Notes: a model not told the origin generated them from the letters alone. 32,483 nt of DNA from Ureibacillus aquaedulcis (GCF_030418165.1 NZ_JAUHTQ010000025.1:1-32483); one strand, 5' to 3'; positions 8,017 through 15,651 are shown, counted from the first letter of the stretch. Made by a program: numbers and translations.

Positions 8017-8202
8017 TTAGACAGAAATATCAATCCTTGTACCTTTATGAGGATGCGCAGCAGCCTTTTGTTGCTCTGGTAGTTGCTCTAGCATCTGAAG
8101 ACTACTAGCGACTCCCATGTTAAGCGATTGATTCATGATGCTCATTTGCACAGTTTGCTGTAGTTGTGCCACTTGTGCAGACATAAATGAACTTAGTTCC
8201 AT
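8017..8202 (-). CDS. YjfB-like putative motility protein
   Basis: A 61-aa, Gln/Met-rich protein ending in GTRIDISV after a HPHKG turn, the layout of the small YjfB family (annotated as putative motility protein). The SD GGAGGG lies 8 nt before the ATG. The upstream minus-strand sequence has a full GCCGATAT box with a TAAT element 15 bp before it, the pattern of a sigma-D (flagellar/motility) promoter, which supports the assignment independently of the protein match. The biochemical role of the family is not known to me. Confidence 0.82.
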   Translation of the reverse strand: MELSSFMSAQVAQLQQTVQMSIMNQSLNMGVASSLQMLEQLPEQQKAAAHPHKGTRIDISV

Positions 8203-8225
8203 TCAATCATCCCTCCTTTTGTTTT

Positions 8226-8252
8226 ATATCGGCTTAATTAAATAGTAAATTA
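8226..8252 (-). promoter_or_regulatory. Sigma-D-type promoter for the YjfB-like gene
   Basis: On the minus strand, TAAT (8252-8249), a 15-bp spacer and GCCGATAT (8233-8226). The -10 matches the Bacillus sigma-D consensus at 8 of 8 positions and the -35 (TAAA) at 3 of 4. The gene starts 23 bp downstream. Confidence 0.75.
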
Positions 8253-8349
8253 AATTTCCCATTTAAAATAGAGTAAATGGAATCTTCCGGTAATGGTGGA
8301 ATATTTAATTATCTAAATGGCAATACTTCGCCTAGAGGAGGGTAAGAAA

Positions 8350-8916
8350 ATGTGGAAAAATTTGATTGTATTAAGTAGTTTGACACTTATTTTAAGTGGC
8401 TGTGGTTTATTTGGAATGTTCGATGAAGAGGAGCAAGTACCAGTTGCAGCACCGGAGGCTTTGAAAGCAGCGGCAAATATTATGGATACTGAAGGAAATG
8501 AAATCGGCCATATGGAGCTAACGGAAGGCACGGATGGTATATTAGTTTCGCTGGGTTTAACAAAGCTTTCAGAAGGTGAGCATGGGTTTCATATACATGA
8601 AGTTGGGAAGTGTGAAAAACCAACATTTGAGTCGGCGGGTGCCCATTTTAATCCGCTGGAAAAACAACATGGTTTCGATAATCCAGAAGGGCCTCACTTA
8701 GGCGATTTACCTAACATTGCACCTGAGGAAGATGGAACAGTCCAAGTTGAGTTTGTTGCGAAGAACTTAACACTGGAACCTGGTATGGAAAACTCGATCT
8801 TGGATGGGGACGGCAGTGCTATCATCATCCATGAAGGGCCGGATGATTACAAAACAGATCCTGCAGGAAACTCGGGAGCACGTATTGCATGCGGTGTTAT
8901 CACATCGGCTAAATAA
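8350..8916 (+). CDS. sodC: Cu/Zn superoxide dismutase lipoprotein
   Basis: Extracytoplasmic superoxide dismutase, 188 aa, membrane-anchored through lipobox LSGC (Cys18). The ATG at 8350 is chosen for the strong GAGGAGGG 7 nt upstream and the signal peptide that follows. All metal ligands of the family are present: H81 and H83 (GFHIHE), bridging H99 (GAHFNP), H107, H116 and D119 (PHLGDL), and H161 (IIIHEG). The disulfide pair C88/C181 and the active-site R178 are also visible. The B. subtilis homologue YojM is reported to lack copper ligands; this one keeps them and should be catalytically competent. It is monocistronic with its own terminator. Confidence 0.94.
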   Translation: MWKNLIVLSSLTLILSGCGLFGMFDEEEQVPVAAPEALKAAANIMDTEGNEIGHMELTEGTDGILVSLGLTKLSEGEHGFHIHEVGKCEKPTFESAGAHFNPLEKQHGFDNPEGPHLGDLPNIAPEEDGTVQVEFVAKNLTLEPGMENSILDGDGSAIIIHEGPDDYKTDPAGNSGARIACGVITSAK

Positions 8917-8919
8917 TAG

Positions 8920-8971
8920 ATGTGCTGTGTAATTAAGCTAATATCTTTAGCTTTTGCACAGCACATTTTTT
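8920..8971 (+). terminator. Terminator after sodC
   Basis: Outer arms ATGTGCTGTG (8920-8929) and its complement (8957-8966), with an inner stem AAGCTA/TAGCTT, followed by T6. It starts 4 bp after the sodC stop. Confidence 0.88.
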
Positions 8972-9225
8972 ATTTCATATGAACTGGCTGGTAATGTTAA
9001 AATATTATTTATTATGTAAATGGTTTAGGATTTTCATTGTTTTTCGTTGCTGACTTTCTTACACTTATAAGAAGAATGGAACTCTTGAATGAGGATCAAG
9101 AAGTATGGCACATACTTACAGCCAAGGGCTAATCGCTAAAAGGTCATCAATGAGGTTTTTTACAGTCGGTTTAAGAATAGACAGGATGGTTTAATACTAA
9201 AAACAGATTTTTATGGAGGTTGCAA

Positions 9226-9771
9226 ATGAAAAGCATCGCAGTGGATATGGACCAGGTATTGGCGGATTTTTTAGGAAAGGCTTCAAGAGCTTGTGAGGAG
9301 CGTTTTAATATTGTCATTTCCAAAGAAGAATTTGATATAGCAAAATTGGAAGCGCAACATCCGGAACTTGTGAAAAAATTCTTTTTAATGATAAACGAAC
9401 CGGACTTTTTCCGTGACTTTGAACTAATGGATCCGGATGCAGTTCCTGTTTTAAAAGAATTAAGCGAGCATTATGAAATCTACATCGCAACAGCCGCTAT
9501 GGATGTACCAGGATGTTTTAGTGCAAAATATGAATGGCTATTAGAACACTTTCCATTCCTAAACTCGGAGCATTTTATCTTTTGTGGGGACAAAAAAGTA
9601 GTGAAGGCAGACTTCCTGATTGATGATAATGTAAGACAGCTTCATTCCTTTACAGGGGAGGGCATCCTCTATTCACAACCCTACAACGAACATTGCGCTG
9701 ATTTTAAACGAGTTCATAATTGGCAGGACATTCGAAATTTATTCTTACCTGTTAAGGAATCTTCGATATAA
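9226..9771 (+). CDS. 5'(3')-deoxyribonucleotidase (NT5C family)
   Basis: A HAD-superfamily phosphatase predicted to dephosphorylate deoxyribonucleoside monophosphates. Motif I is AVDMDQVLADF (nucleophile and acid/base Asp), motif II lies in YIATAAMD, and the late motif in CGDKKVVKADFLIDDN holds the Lys and the metal-binding Asp residues. The length of 181 aa is normal. The ATG at 9226 is preferred over the TTG at 9220 because GGAGG (9215-9219) gives a 6-nt spacing to the ATG and touches the TTG. The 254 bp upstream contain no clear gene. With the HD-domain gene it is the second predicted nucleotide phosphatase in this segment, but they are not linked in an operon. Confidence 0.9.
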   Translation: MKSIAVDMDQVLADFLGKASRACEERFNIVISKEEFDIAKLEAQHPELVKKFFLMINEPDFFRDFELMDPDAVPVLKELSEHYEIYIATAAMDVPGCFSAKYEWLLEHFPFLNSEHFIFCGDKKVVKADFLIDDNVRQLHSFTGEGILYSQPYNEHCADFKRVHNWQDIRNLFLPVKESSI

Positions 9772-9804
9772 CGGTAAAAGAATAGAATACCGATTCGAAG
9801 AAAT

Positions 9805-10050
9805 GAGGCTGGGACAGAATTAGAAAGTTCTTTAGATGATGGAAGATTCTATATTAAGATTGATACTTTATAAATTGATTGGAGTAGAGGGACGACTCCT
9901 GGGGGAACAGCACGAGTGAGAGACTACAGGCTCGAACCGTGCCCCCGGAAAGCGTCCCCGCAATGGAAATCAATTTAAGCTACATCAAGAAAACACCATT
10001 TTCCTATTCTAGGAAAATGGTGTTTTCGGGTTATGTCCCACCCTCTTTTT
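9805..10050. repeat. Large folded intergenic repeat element
   Basis: A ~245-nt element with nested inverted repeats. Outermost, GAGG and TGGGACA (9805-9816) pair with TGTCCCA and CCTC (10034-10045), followed by T5. A perfect 10-bp stem (9871-9880 with 9968-9977) encloses a GC-rich domain with GGGACG/CGTCCC (9889-9894 with 9953-9958) and GCACG/CGTGC (9910-9914 with 9938-9942). A perfect 17-bp hairpin (9990-10006 with 10010-10026) lies near the 3' side. No frame runs through it. It resembles dispersed intergenic repeats I recall from Bacillaceae/Planococcaceae genomes; copy number cannot be seen from one window. Confidence 0.8.
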
Positions 10051-10156
10051 GTTACCTGTAATTTGGACGAAAATATCGATTCAACATAATGAAAAATTAT
10101 CACAAAATGAGATTGATTTGATACTTTTTTTGCATTATTGCTCAAAATGAGTTGTA

Positions 10157-10185
10157 TTGAAGAAAAGATATGTGTATGATATAAA
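10157..10185 (+). promoter_or_regulatory. Sigma-A promoter of the 48-aa gene
   Basis: TTGAAG (10157-10162), a 17-bp spacer and TATAAA (10180-10185), with an extended -10 TGA just before it. Predicted transcription start about 10192, some 30 nt before the ATG. Confidence 0.75.
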
Positions 10186-10220
10186 ATATCTGAAAATTCT
10201 AAATAAGAGGTGCTTGAATA

Positions 10221-10367
10221 ATGACAAACCTATTATTATCTAAGTTTGAAACCTATTTATTAGATGAAGAACTTGAATTAGATAAACAACAGGAACAAAT
10301 GGAATTCCAATATACAGAGCCTGCAAATAATGAAGAATACCCACCTGGATTCTTTTCAAGTTTGTAA
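10221..10367 (+). CDS. 48-aa acidic small protein, unknown function
   Basis: A short frame with all parts of a real gene: a sigma-A promoter at 10157-10185, AGAGGTG about 9 nt before the ATG, a TAA stop, and a strong terminator about 120 bp downstream. The protein starts MTNLLLSKFETYLLDEELEL and ends YPPGFFSSL. It is strongly acidic and Glu/Gln-rich in the middle, with no signal peptide, helix long enough to cross a membrane, or Cys. I do not recognise a family. It stands alone between the folded repeat and the racemase operon. Confidence 0.6.
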   Translation: MTNLLLSKFETYLLDEELELDKQQEQMEFQYTEPANNEEYPPGFFSSL

Positions 10368-10486
10368 TGATCAACTTTTAGGACTCGGTATAGTATCTAA
10401 TTCTCGTATACTAGCGAAACTAATTGGCATTTTATTGTTACCTTCTTGATAGGGAGTATATCTTCATTTAATGCTCAACAAAACGA

Positions 10487-10521
10487 TGACGGCAAATCCA
10501 TGTGGGAGATTGCCGTTTTTT
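10487..10521 (+). terminator. Terminator downstream of the 48-aa gene
   Basis: ACGGCAA (10489-10495) pairs with TTGCCGT (10510-10516), followed by six T. It separates the small gene from the next operon. Confidence 0.85.
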
Positions 10522-10575
10522 CCTTTGAAAAGGCATACGATTGTTTTCTAAATTTTGCTTTATGGGCAGAAGCTG

Positions 10576-10604
10576 TTAATAACCAATGCTTTCTTATGTA
10601 TAAT
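10576..10604 (+). promoter_or_regulatory. Sigma-A promoter of the racemase operon
   Basis: TTAATA (10576-10581), 17-bp spacer, perfect TATAAT (10599-10604); start site about 10611. It follows the terminator at 10487-10521, so the operon has an independent promoter. Confidence 0.65.
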
Positions 10605-10637
10605 AGAGAAAGCGAAAATAAATTCGAGGTGTGAAAT

Positions 10638-11756
10638 ATGGGTCAAATAAAGACTTGCGAAGAAGTGATTTATGGATGGTTTGATCATTTTCATGCTCAT
10701 CCGGAAATCAGTTGGGCAGAAGTAGAAACGACAAAAAAGATTGCATCCATATTAGATGAGATGAACATAAACTATAAATTCCTTTCGGATATAACTGGTC
10801 TTGTTGCTGAGATAGGTCAGGGAGAAGAAGTCATTGCGGTACGTGCTGATATAGATGCCCTATGGCAAGAAGTAGACGGAACAATGCGTGCGAACCATTC
10901 TTGTGGACATGATGCCAATATCTCCATGGTTTTGGGGGCACTTCTCCAACTTAAAGATGAACCATTAAAAAAACGTATCCGCTTTATTTTCCAGCCTGCA
11001 GAGGAAACTGGCGGAGGTGCAATTGAAATGGTAAAGCATGGCGTGATTGATGATGTATCCTATTTATTTGGAGTGCATCTGCGTCCGATAGAGGAATTGC
11101 CTTTAGGAAAAGTAACGCCTGCAATTCATCACGGAGCGGCACTGTTTTTAAATGGCTCGATTCATGGGGCTGATGCCCATGGTGCAAGGCCGCATCAAGG
11201 AAAAAACGCAATCGACGTCATCTTCGCCATTCAACAGATGCTTAAAAACATCTATATTAACCCATTCGAGGTTTATAGTGCGAAGTTAACGAAAATTGTT
11301 GCTGATGGAGGCAGTACGAACATAATCCCGGGAAACGCCACTTTTTCAATGGATGTTCGGGCACAAAAAAATTCTGTAATAGAAGAGCTTCAAAGTCGAA
11401 TAGATGAAGGCCTAGAGGCAATTAGAAAGATGTATGGTGTAGAGTTATCATGGGACTGGCTTGATAAAACGCCAGGAGCCGAAGTTTCTGAAGATGCTAC
11501 TCGAATTGCCAATGCGTCGATTATTGAAGCATTGGGAGCAGAGTACTTAGAAAAGCCGCTTTCTACTCCGGGGAGCGATGATTTTCATCACTATACCGTA
11601 CTGAGACCGAACCTAAAAGCAGCAATGATTGGTATTGGAGCAGATTTAACACCTGGCCTCCATCATCCTAAAATGAACTTTAAAAGGGAAGCTTTAATTA
11701 CAGGTGCAAAGGTGCTAACCACAACCTTACGCAATGCAGCCCACGTTGAAAAATAA
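10638..11756 (+). CDS. M20-family amidohydrolase, probable N-succinyl-L-amino acid desuccinylase (AmhX-like)
   Basis: A zinc-dependent M20/M40 peptidase-family hydrolase of 372 aa. Metal ligands and catalytic residues are visible in HSCGHDA (C89, H91), PAEETGGG (catalytic E122, ligand E123), GVHLRP (H147) and the C-terminal DDFHHY. The stretch DALWQEVDG.. before HSCGHD resembles AmhX of B. subtilis. GAGGTG upstream supports the ATG at 10638. It is the first gene of an operon with an enolase-superfamily racemase (33 bp downstream) and a GNAT acyltransferase. In Geobacillus kaustophilus the same three families form a pathway in which this enzyme hydrolyses N-succinyl-L-amino acids. The substrate is inferred from context; a general aminoacylase or indole-conjugate hydrolase is the alternative. 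Confidence 0.85.
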   Translation: MGQIKTCEEVIYGWFDHFHAHPEISWAEVETTKKIASILDEMNINYKFLSDITGLVAEIGQGEEVIAVRADIDALWQEVDGTMRANHSCGHDANISMVLGALLQLKDEPLKKRIRFIFQPAEETGGGAIEMVKHGVIDDVSYLFGVHLRPIEELPLGKVTPAIHHGAALFLNGSIHGADAHGARPHQGKNAIDVIFAIQQMLKNIYINPFEVYSAKLTKIVADGGSTNIIPGNATFSMDVRAQKNSVIEELQSRIDEGLEAIRKMYGVELSWDWLDKTPGAEVSEDATRIANASIIEALGAEYLEKPLSTPGSDDFHHYTVLRPNLKAAMIGIGADLTPGLHHPKMNFKREALITGAKVLTTTLRNAAHVEK

Positions 11757-11788
11757 ACTAGTATAGGCTAAAGAAGGAAGTTAAACTA

Positions 11789-12904
11789 ATGAAAATCAAG
11801 CAAATAGAAATCTTTGCAGTAGATCTGCCATTGATTAAACCATTTATTATTAGCTATGCAACTTACCCAAACATTCAATCGATCATTGTTAAGATTACAA
11901 CTGAATGCGGGTTGGTAGGCTGGGGGGAAAGTGTTCCGGATGAACATATTACAGGAGAAACTCCTCATTCAACTTATGCGATGCTAAAAAATACACTGGC
12001 ACCCTTAATGATTGGACAAAACCCCATGGAGTTTGAAAAAATCCACGAATTAATGGATAAAAATGTACACAGGGCACCTGCGGCAAAAGCAGCTATCGAT
12101 ATAGCTTGTTTTGATGTGGCAGGGAAGAAATTAAACGTTCCGGTTTATCAGTTACTAGGTGGACGTTACCACGAAAAATTCCCGGTAACGCACGTTCTTA
12201 GTATTGATGAGCCTGAAAAAATGGCACAAGAGGCTGCACAAAAAGTGGAAGAGGGATATACGTCTTTCAAAATGAAAGTTGGCCAAGATGTGTTGGGTGA
12301 TGTAAAACGCATTAATGCCGTACGTGAGCGGGTTGGTGAAGAAATCGCTATCCGTGTCGATGTCAACCAAGGCTGGGGTAATAGTGCTAATACACTGCAA
12401 GCCATCCGCCACTTGGAGGCTCTAGGAATTGACTGGTTAGAGCAACCTGTTGATCAGGATGATATCGATGCAATGGTTGAAATCAAGTCAAAATCGACTA
12501 TCCCTCTTATGATTGATGAAGGCATTCGCGATATGAATAATATGCGTGAGATTGTTGCAAAACGTGCTGCTGATAAGGTGAATATTAAGTTGATGAAGTG
12601 TGGAGGAATCTATCCTGCTATGAAGCTTGCGCATATGGCGGAAATGGCTGGCATCGAATGCCAAATTGGTTCAATGGTTGAATCTTCGATTGGATCGGCT
12701 GCAGGTTTCCATGTTGCCTTTGCGAAAAAAATCATTAAAAGTGTGGAATTAACAGGTCCTGTTAAGTTTTCTAAAGATCCAGGAGATCTAAAGGAAAGCT
12801 ATTGTATCCCGAACATCCAATTAACTGAACGTCCAGGTTTGGGTGTAAGTGTGGATGAAACACTGCTTGCTGAACTTACTCAATATTCGGATGCAGTAGA
12901 GTAG
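11789..12904 (+). CDS. Enolase-superfamily racemase, probable N-succinylamino acid racemase
   Basis: MLE-subgroup enolase-superfamily enzyme, 371 aa. Catalytic Lys pair K161/K163 lies in SFKMKVG. Metal ligands are D191 (RVDVNQ), E218 (WLEQPV) and D243 (MIDEGI), and the opposing base is K267 (VNIKLMK). Lys on both faces is the signature of a racemase/epimerase and does not fit a dehydratase. Candidate activities within this subgroup are N-succinylamino acid racemase/OSBS or dipeptide epimerase. Flanking by an M20 hydrolase and a GNAT transferase favours the racemase. The OSBS role in menaquinone synthesis is less likely because no men gene is adjacent. The ATG at 11789 is preceded by AAGGAAG. 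Confidence 0.88.
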   Translation: MKIKQIEIFAVDLPLIKPFIISYATYPNIQSIIVKITTECGLVGWGESVPDEHITGETPHSTYAMLKNTLAPLMIGQNPMEFEKIHELMDKNVHRAPAAKAAIDIACFDVAGKKLNVPVYQLLGGRYHEKFPVTHVLSIDEPEKMAQEAAQKVEEGYTSFKMKVGQDVLGDVKRINAVRERVGEEIAIRVDVNQGWGNSANTLQAIRHLEALGIDWLEQPVDQDDIDAMVEIKSKSTIPLMIDEGIRDMNNMREIVAKRAADKVNIKLMKCGGIYPAMKLAHMAEMAGIECQIGSMVESSIGSAAGFHVAFAKKIIKSVELTGPVKFSKDPGDLKESYCIPNIQLTERPGLGVSVDETLLAELTQYSDAVE

Positions 12905-12914
12905 GTGGTGGGAG

Positions 12915-13607
12915 ATGGTGAGTCCAATTTTTAAAGGGGTATTAGGTGATCGCCCATTTGAAGTAAGAGTACTGGATAGCAGCTATTTATCTAGCCTTAT
13001 GGCATTACAAGAAGTGGTTTATGAGGACCTTCCAAATAAAGATACATTGCAGCCATTATCGGAAGAAGAATTTTTGTATATTTTAGAGGGGCAAGGGCTT
13101 ATAATTGGGGCATTTGTTGCCGATGAGCTCATAGCTTTCCGAGCGGTTCTAATTCCGGAGATTGATGCCGAACATTTAGGCTATGCCATTGGGCTAGTAA
13201 ACGAGTCGGATTTAAAGCGTGTTCTTTATCAAGAAATTTCGAATGTCCATCCAGAATTTCGAGGCCACGGTCTGCAGAAAATATTAGCAAACATCATAAT
13301 GGAACAAATCGATACAACTGAATTCGACTACGTTGCTGCAACCGTGATGCCATACAATATTGCTAGTTTAAAGGATAAATTTTCCCAAGGATTCTATATT
13401 GCCAGTTTGAAATATGCGTACGGTGCAAAGTTGCGCTATGTTTTTGTCTTGGACTTACATAATCAACCAAGGTATAAAGAGGAGAAGGCAATAATCTCGA
13501 TGGGTGATGTAGGAGCTCAACAAAAGCTATTGCAAGAAGGTTTTGTTGGGGTTTCCATGAAACTGCTTGGGGATGATTGGGTAATAGAATATCAAGAGCG
13601 ATTTTAA
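12915..13607 (+). CDS. GNAT-family acyltransferase, probable D-amino acid N-succinyltransferase
   Basis: 230-aa protein with a GNAT acyl-CoA-binding motif in VHPEFRGHGLQKILANII (R/Q-x-x-G-x-G/A-like pyrophosphate loop) around residues 115-132. It begins 10 bp after the racemase stop, with AGGTGG (12903-12908) 6 nt before the ATG, so it is cotranscribed. In the three-gene pathway it would transfer succinyl from succinyl-CoA to D-amino acids, making the racemase substrate and committing the D-to-L conversion. GNAT specificity cannot be read from sequence, so this function rests on neighbourhood. Confidence 0.82.
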   Translation: MVSPIFKGVLGDRPFEVRVLDSSYLSSLMALQEVVYEDLPNKDTLQPLSEEEFLYILEGQGLIIGAFVADELIAFRAVLIPEIDAEHLGYAIGLVNESDLKRVLYQEISNVHPEFRGHGLQKILANIIMEQIDTTEFDYVAATVMPYNIASLKDKFSQGFYIASLKYAYGAKLRYVFVLDLHNQPRYKEEKAIISMGDVGAQQKLLQEGFVGVSMKLLGDDWVIEYQERF

Positions 13608-13617
13608 TAAGTAGCTT

Positions 13618-13660
13618 AAAGGCTGCCTTAAGGTCAATTCGACTGGCAAGGTAGCTTTTT
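13618..13660 (+). terminator. Terminator of the racemase operon
   Basis: AAGGCTGCCTT (13619-13629) pairs with AAGGTAGCTTT (13648-13658) through two G-T pairs, ending in a T run. Confidence 0.75.
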
Positions 13661-13719
13661 CGTGTAAGCAAAGAGAGAAAAAGTTTTCAGTAGAATGAGA
13701 GATTAGTGGAGATAAGTTG

Positions 13720-14247
13720 ATGATAAAAAACCAGGTTATAAAACCAGTCTTCGAGAAAATGAGAGGACATAATACATTCAATAATCGTACAACCATACCG
13801 GATGCTGCCATTGCCTCAGTCGGGGTATTTATTTGCATGTTTATTATATTTGAGTTAACTAAATATACGGATTCTTTATGGTTCATTGCATCATTTGGTG
13901 CAAGCAGCATGCTTGTAATGACGGCTTGGAATGCTCCTGTGGGTCAACCCCGTAATGTAATAGGGAGCCATCTTATTGCATCGTTCATCGCAATAGCTAT
14001 ATTGAATTTGTTTGGCTCATCACCCGTTATGATGAGTCTTGCTCTATGCTGTACCATCTTTTGTATGCTGATGACGAGAACATTTCATCCACCGGCATGC
14101 GGCAATCCTATCATCATTATGATGGGTGGCTATAGCTGGGAGTTTATGTTTCAGCCGATATTATTTGGTGCAATTATTATAGTTGTTTTTGGGCTAATCA
14201 TTAATAATTTGCACCCAAAGCGAAAGTATCCATTGTATTGGTGGTAA
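13720..14247 (+). CDS. HPP-family integral membrane protein
   Basis: 175 aa with four to five transmembrane helices and the family motif HPPACGNP (residues about 127-134), preceded by FGASSMLV and QPRNVIGSH, which are the other HPP-family blocks. Plant relatives act in chloroplast nitrite transport; the bacterial function is not established. GTGGAG (13706-13711) is 8 nt before the ATG at 13720, which is preferred over the TTG at 13717. The canonical motif is usually HPPAGA; here Ala-Cys-Gly replaces it. The gene stands alone with its own terminator. Confidence 0.88.
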   Translation: MIKNQVIKPVFEKMRGHNTFNNRTTIPDAAIASVGVFICMFIIFELTKYTDSLWFIASFGASSMLVMTAWNAPVGQPRNVIGSHLIASFIAIAILNLFGSSPVMMSLALCCTIFCMLMTRTFHPPACGNPIIIMMGGYSWEFMFQPILFGAIIIVVFGLIINNLHPKRKYPLYWW

Positions 14248-14253
14248 AGTAAA

Positions 14254-14291
14254 AAAACAAGCTGTCTCATGGGAATGAGATGGCTTGTTTT
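14254..14291. terminator. Bidirectional terminator between HPP and FhuF-like genes
   Basis: A 17-bp stem (14254-14270 with 14275-14291) with two wobble pairs and a 4-nt loop, A run on the left and T run on the right, between two convergent genes. Confidence 0.85.
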
Positions 14292-14304
14292 AAAATAGAA
14301 GTCA

Positions 14305-15012
14305 TTATTTCATTGGACAAAATTCACATTGCATTAAGCCAGGAACGTCTTTAGAAAAACAGCAGCTTTTTCTGATAGGTTTATTCACGATTTGGGCAGG
14401 GTTTTTCCCTCCGGTATATTGATAGAACCATGACTTGTTGGAGAAGAGTTGCCAAGCTTTTGTCCCCTCCAGGATTTCCAGATCCTCAAATGCGCGATCG
14501 GCCAGCAACGGGTTTTCAAGCTGTTCGTAATAATTCCAGAGCATGTAGCCAAAAAGATTCTCCCATAAAATAAGTGGAGAGATGGAAGTTGTTTTTCGTA
14601 ATTGCAAAAAGACTTCATGGCATTGATAGAGCAGCTTGCTTATTACATATTCACGTTCATTGTCCTCGACGTAGCGGTAGTCGTTGGGGGTTATAAATGT
14701 ACCGAGTGTATTGACCCCGAACTCATTAATCATGCTAAAGCGAACATCTACTTTCTTGCCATCCCATATTTCATCGTACATAGAAAGCATATAAAATTGC
14801 ATCGCCATGAACATCCCATATCGTCTGCTAAAGTGAGATATTGCCGCTGTTTCCGTACTCGCCTGTGTGATGCCCATCATTAGATTTCTAAAATCCGTCA
14901 AATAAAAATCCTTATGCAAGTTTTCTAATGTAAATAATGGACGGTCGGGATTTTCCGTAAAAACTCCATATGAATTTAGAACACGTAATTGATCATAAGT
15001 CAGAGCAGGCAT
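14305..15012 (-). CDS. FhuF-like ferric-siderophore iron reductase
   Basis: 235-aa protein whose C terminus carries CC-x10-C-x2-C (within KSCCFSKDVPGLMQCEFC), the unusual [2Fe-2S] ligand motif of FhuF-type ferric siderophore reductases. The rest matches the aromatic-rich IucA/IucC-C-terminal/FhuF-like domain. It would reduce Fe(III) in imported siderophores in the cytoplasm to release iron. It is divergent from the DUF4395 gene, and the shared 134-bp region has a degenerate Fur-box-like sequence at 15099-15113. A strong Fur-box promoter lies 600 bp away, so iron regulation of the whole neighbourhood is plausible. No siderophore transporter is adjacent. Confidence 0.82.
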   Translation of the reverse strand: MPALTYDQLRVLNSYGVFTENPDRPLFTLENLHKDFYLTDFRNLMMGITQASTETAAISHFSRRYGMFMAMQFYMLSMYDEIWDGKKVDVRFSMINEFGVNTLGTFITPNDYRYVEDNEREYVISKLLYQCHEVFLQLRKTTSISPLILWENLFGYMLWNYYEQLENPLLADRAFEDLEILEGTKAWQLFSNKSWFYQYTGGKNPAQIVNKPIRKSCCFSKDVPGLMQCEFCPMK

Positions 15013-15098
15013 TTATTTCACCTTCATTTTTTTACCTTAACTATAACACTTTCTTGAAAAATGATGTAGATTTATAAATTTAGCTATACAAAAATGAA

Positions 15099-15113
15099 TG
15101 ATCATAATAATAT
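15099..15113. promoter_or_regulatory. Weak Fur-box-like site
   Basis: TGATCATAATAATAT matches TGATAATnATTATCA at 10 of 14 scored positions. It lies in the divergent region between the FhuF-like and DUF4395 genes. AT-rich background makes chance matches likely, so this is tentative. Confidence 0.35.
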
Positions 15114-15146
15114 AAATAAAACTAATAAGAAAAGTAGGTTTTATAA

Positions 15147-15575
15147 ATGGAACAAGTACCTTCAATTCCTAGACCGTTAGTGAGAACAAATCAATGGACA
15201 ATCTTCCTCTCTGTAGTCATAACATGGATTACAGGTAACTTATGGATCTTAACTATTCCTCTTATAGCCAATTTGATGGGAATATTATTTAACTTTAATC
15301 CAATTATGAAGGTCGCGAGAGTGTTTTTCATTAAAGAAGGGAAGAAATATATTCCGGAAGATGTGACACAACAAAAATTTAATGCATGTATTGCGATATT
15401 TTGTTTAATCGGAGGGCTTATTAGTTTTCTAGCTGGCTGGACGATTGCAGGATATGTATTTACAATCATGGTTGCTATCGCTTCATTTATTGCGATATTG
15501 GATTTTTGTGTAGGTTGCTATATTTTCTTCCAAATAAAACAATTTCAATATCGTCGAAGCTTTAAAAAATCCTAA
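15147..15575 (+). CDS. DUF4395-family membrane protein
   Basis: 142 aa with four hydrophobic helices (about residues 18-45 as a pair, then 83-103 and 104-128). The cysteine-containing LDFCVGCYIFFQ near the C terminus is the hallmark of DUF4395 proteins. The function is unknown. In other bacteria the domain often sits beside thiol-redox or sulfur genes, but here its neighbours are an FhuF-like reductase and a Fur-controlled small RNA. The ATG at 15147 has only a modest AGTAGG upstream. No clear terminator follows before the sRNA promoter. Confidence 0.8.
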   Translation: MEQVPSIPRPLVRTNQWTIFLSVVITWITGNLWILTIPLIANLMGILFNFNPIMKVARVFFIKEGKKYIPEDVTQQKFNACIAIFCLIGGLISFLAGWTIAGYVFTIMVAIASFIAILDFCVGCYIFFQIKQFQYRRSFKKS

Positions 15576-15616
15576 AGAATAAGGGCTTAAAAGCTTTCTA
15601 AAAGTTTTGCAAATTG

Positions 15617-15650
15617 TTGACACACTAAATGAAAACGATTATCATTATCA
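15617..15650 (+). promoter_or_regulatory. Fur-box promoter of the candidate sRNA
   Basis: TTGACA (15617-15622), a 17-bp spacer and TATCAT (15640-15645). A Fur box at 15636-15650 matches the 7-1-7 consensus at 12 of 14 positions and covers the -10, so Fe-Fur would block polymerase. The first complete minus-strand or plus-strand CDS downstream is not served by it; the transcript is the small RNA. Confidence 0.8.
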
Positions 15651-15651
15651 T

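Noticed and set aside
8985..9130. Open stretch that could encode a ~31-aa peptide (TTG start, MFFVADFLTLIRRMELLNED)
   Set aside because: An AGGA precedes a possible TTG, but there is no promoter, no composition signal and no known relative; too short to support.
10446..10634. 62-codon frame upstream of the racemase operon
   Set aside because: It runs through the terminator at 10487-10521 and the -10 of the operon promoter and has no SD.
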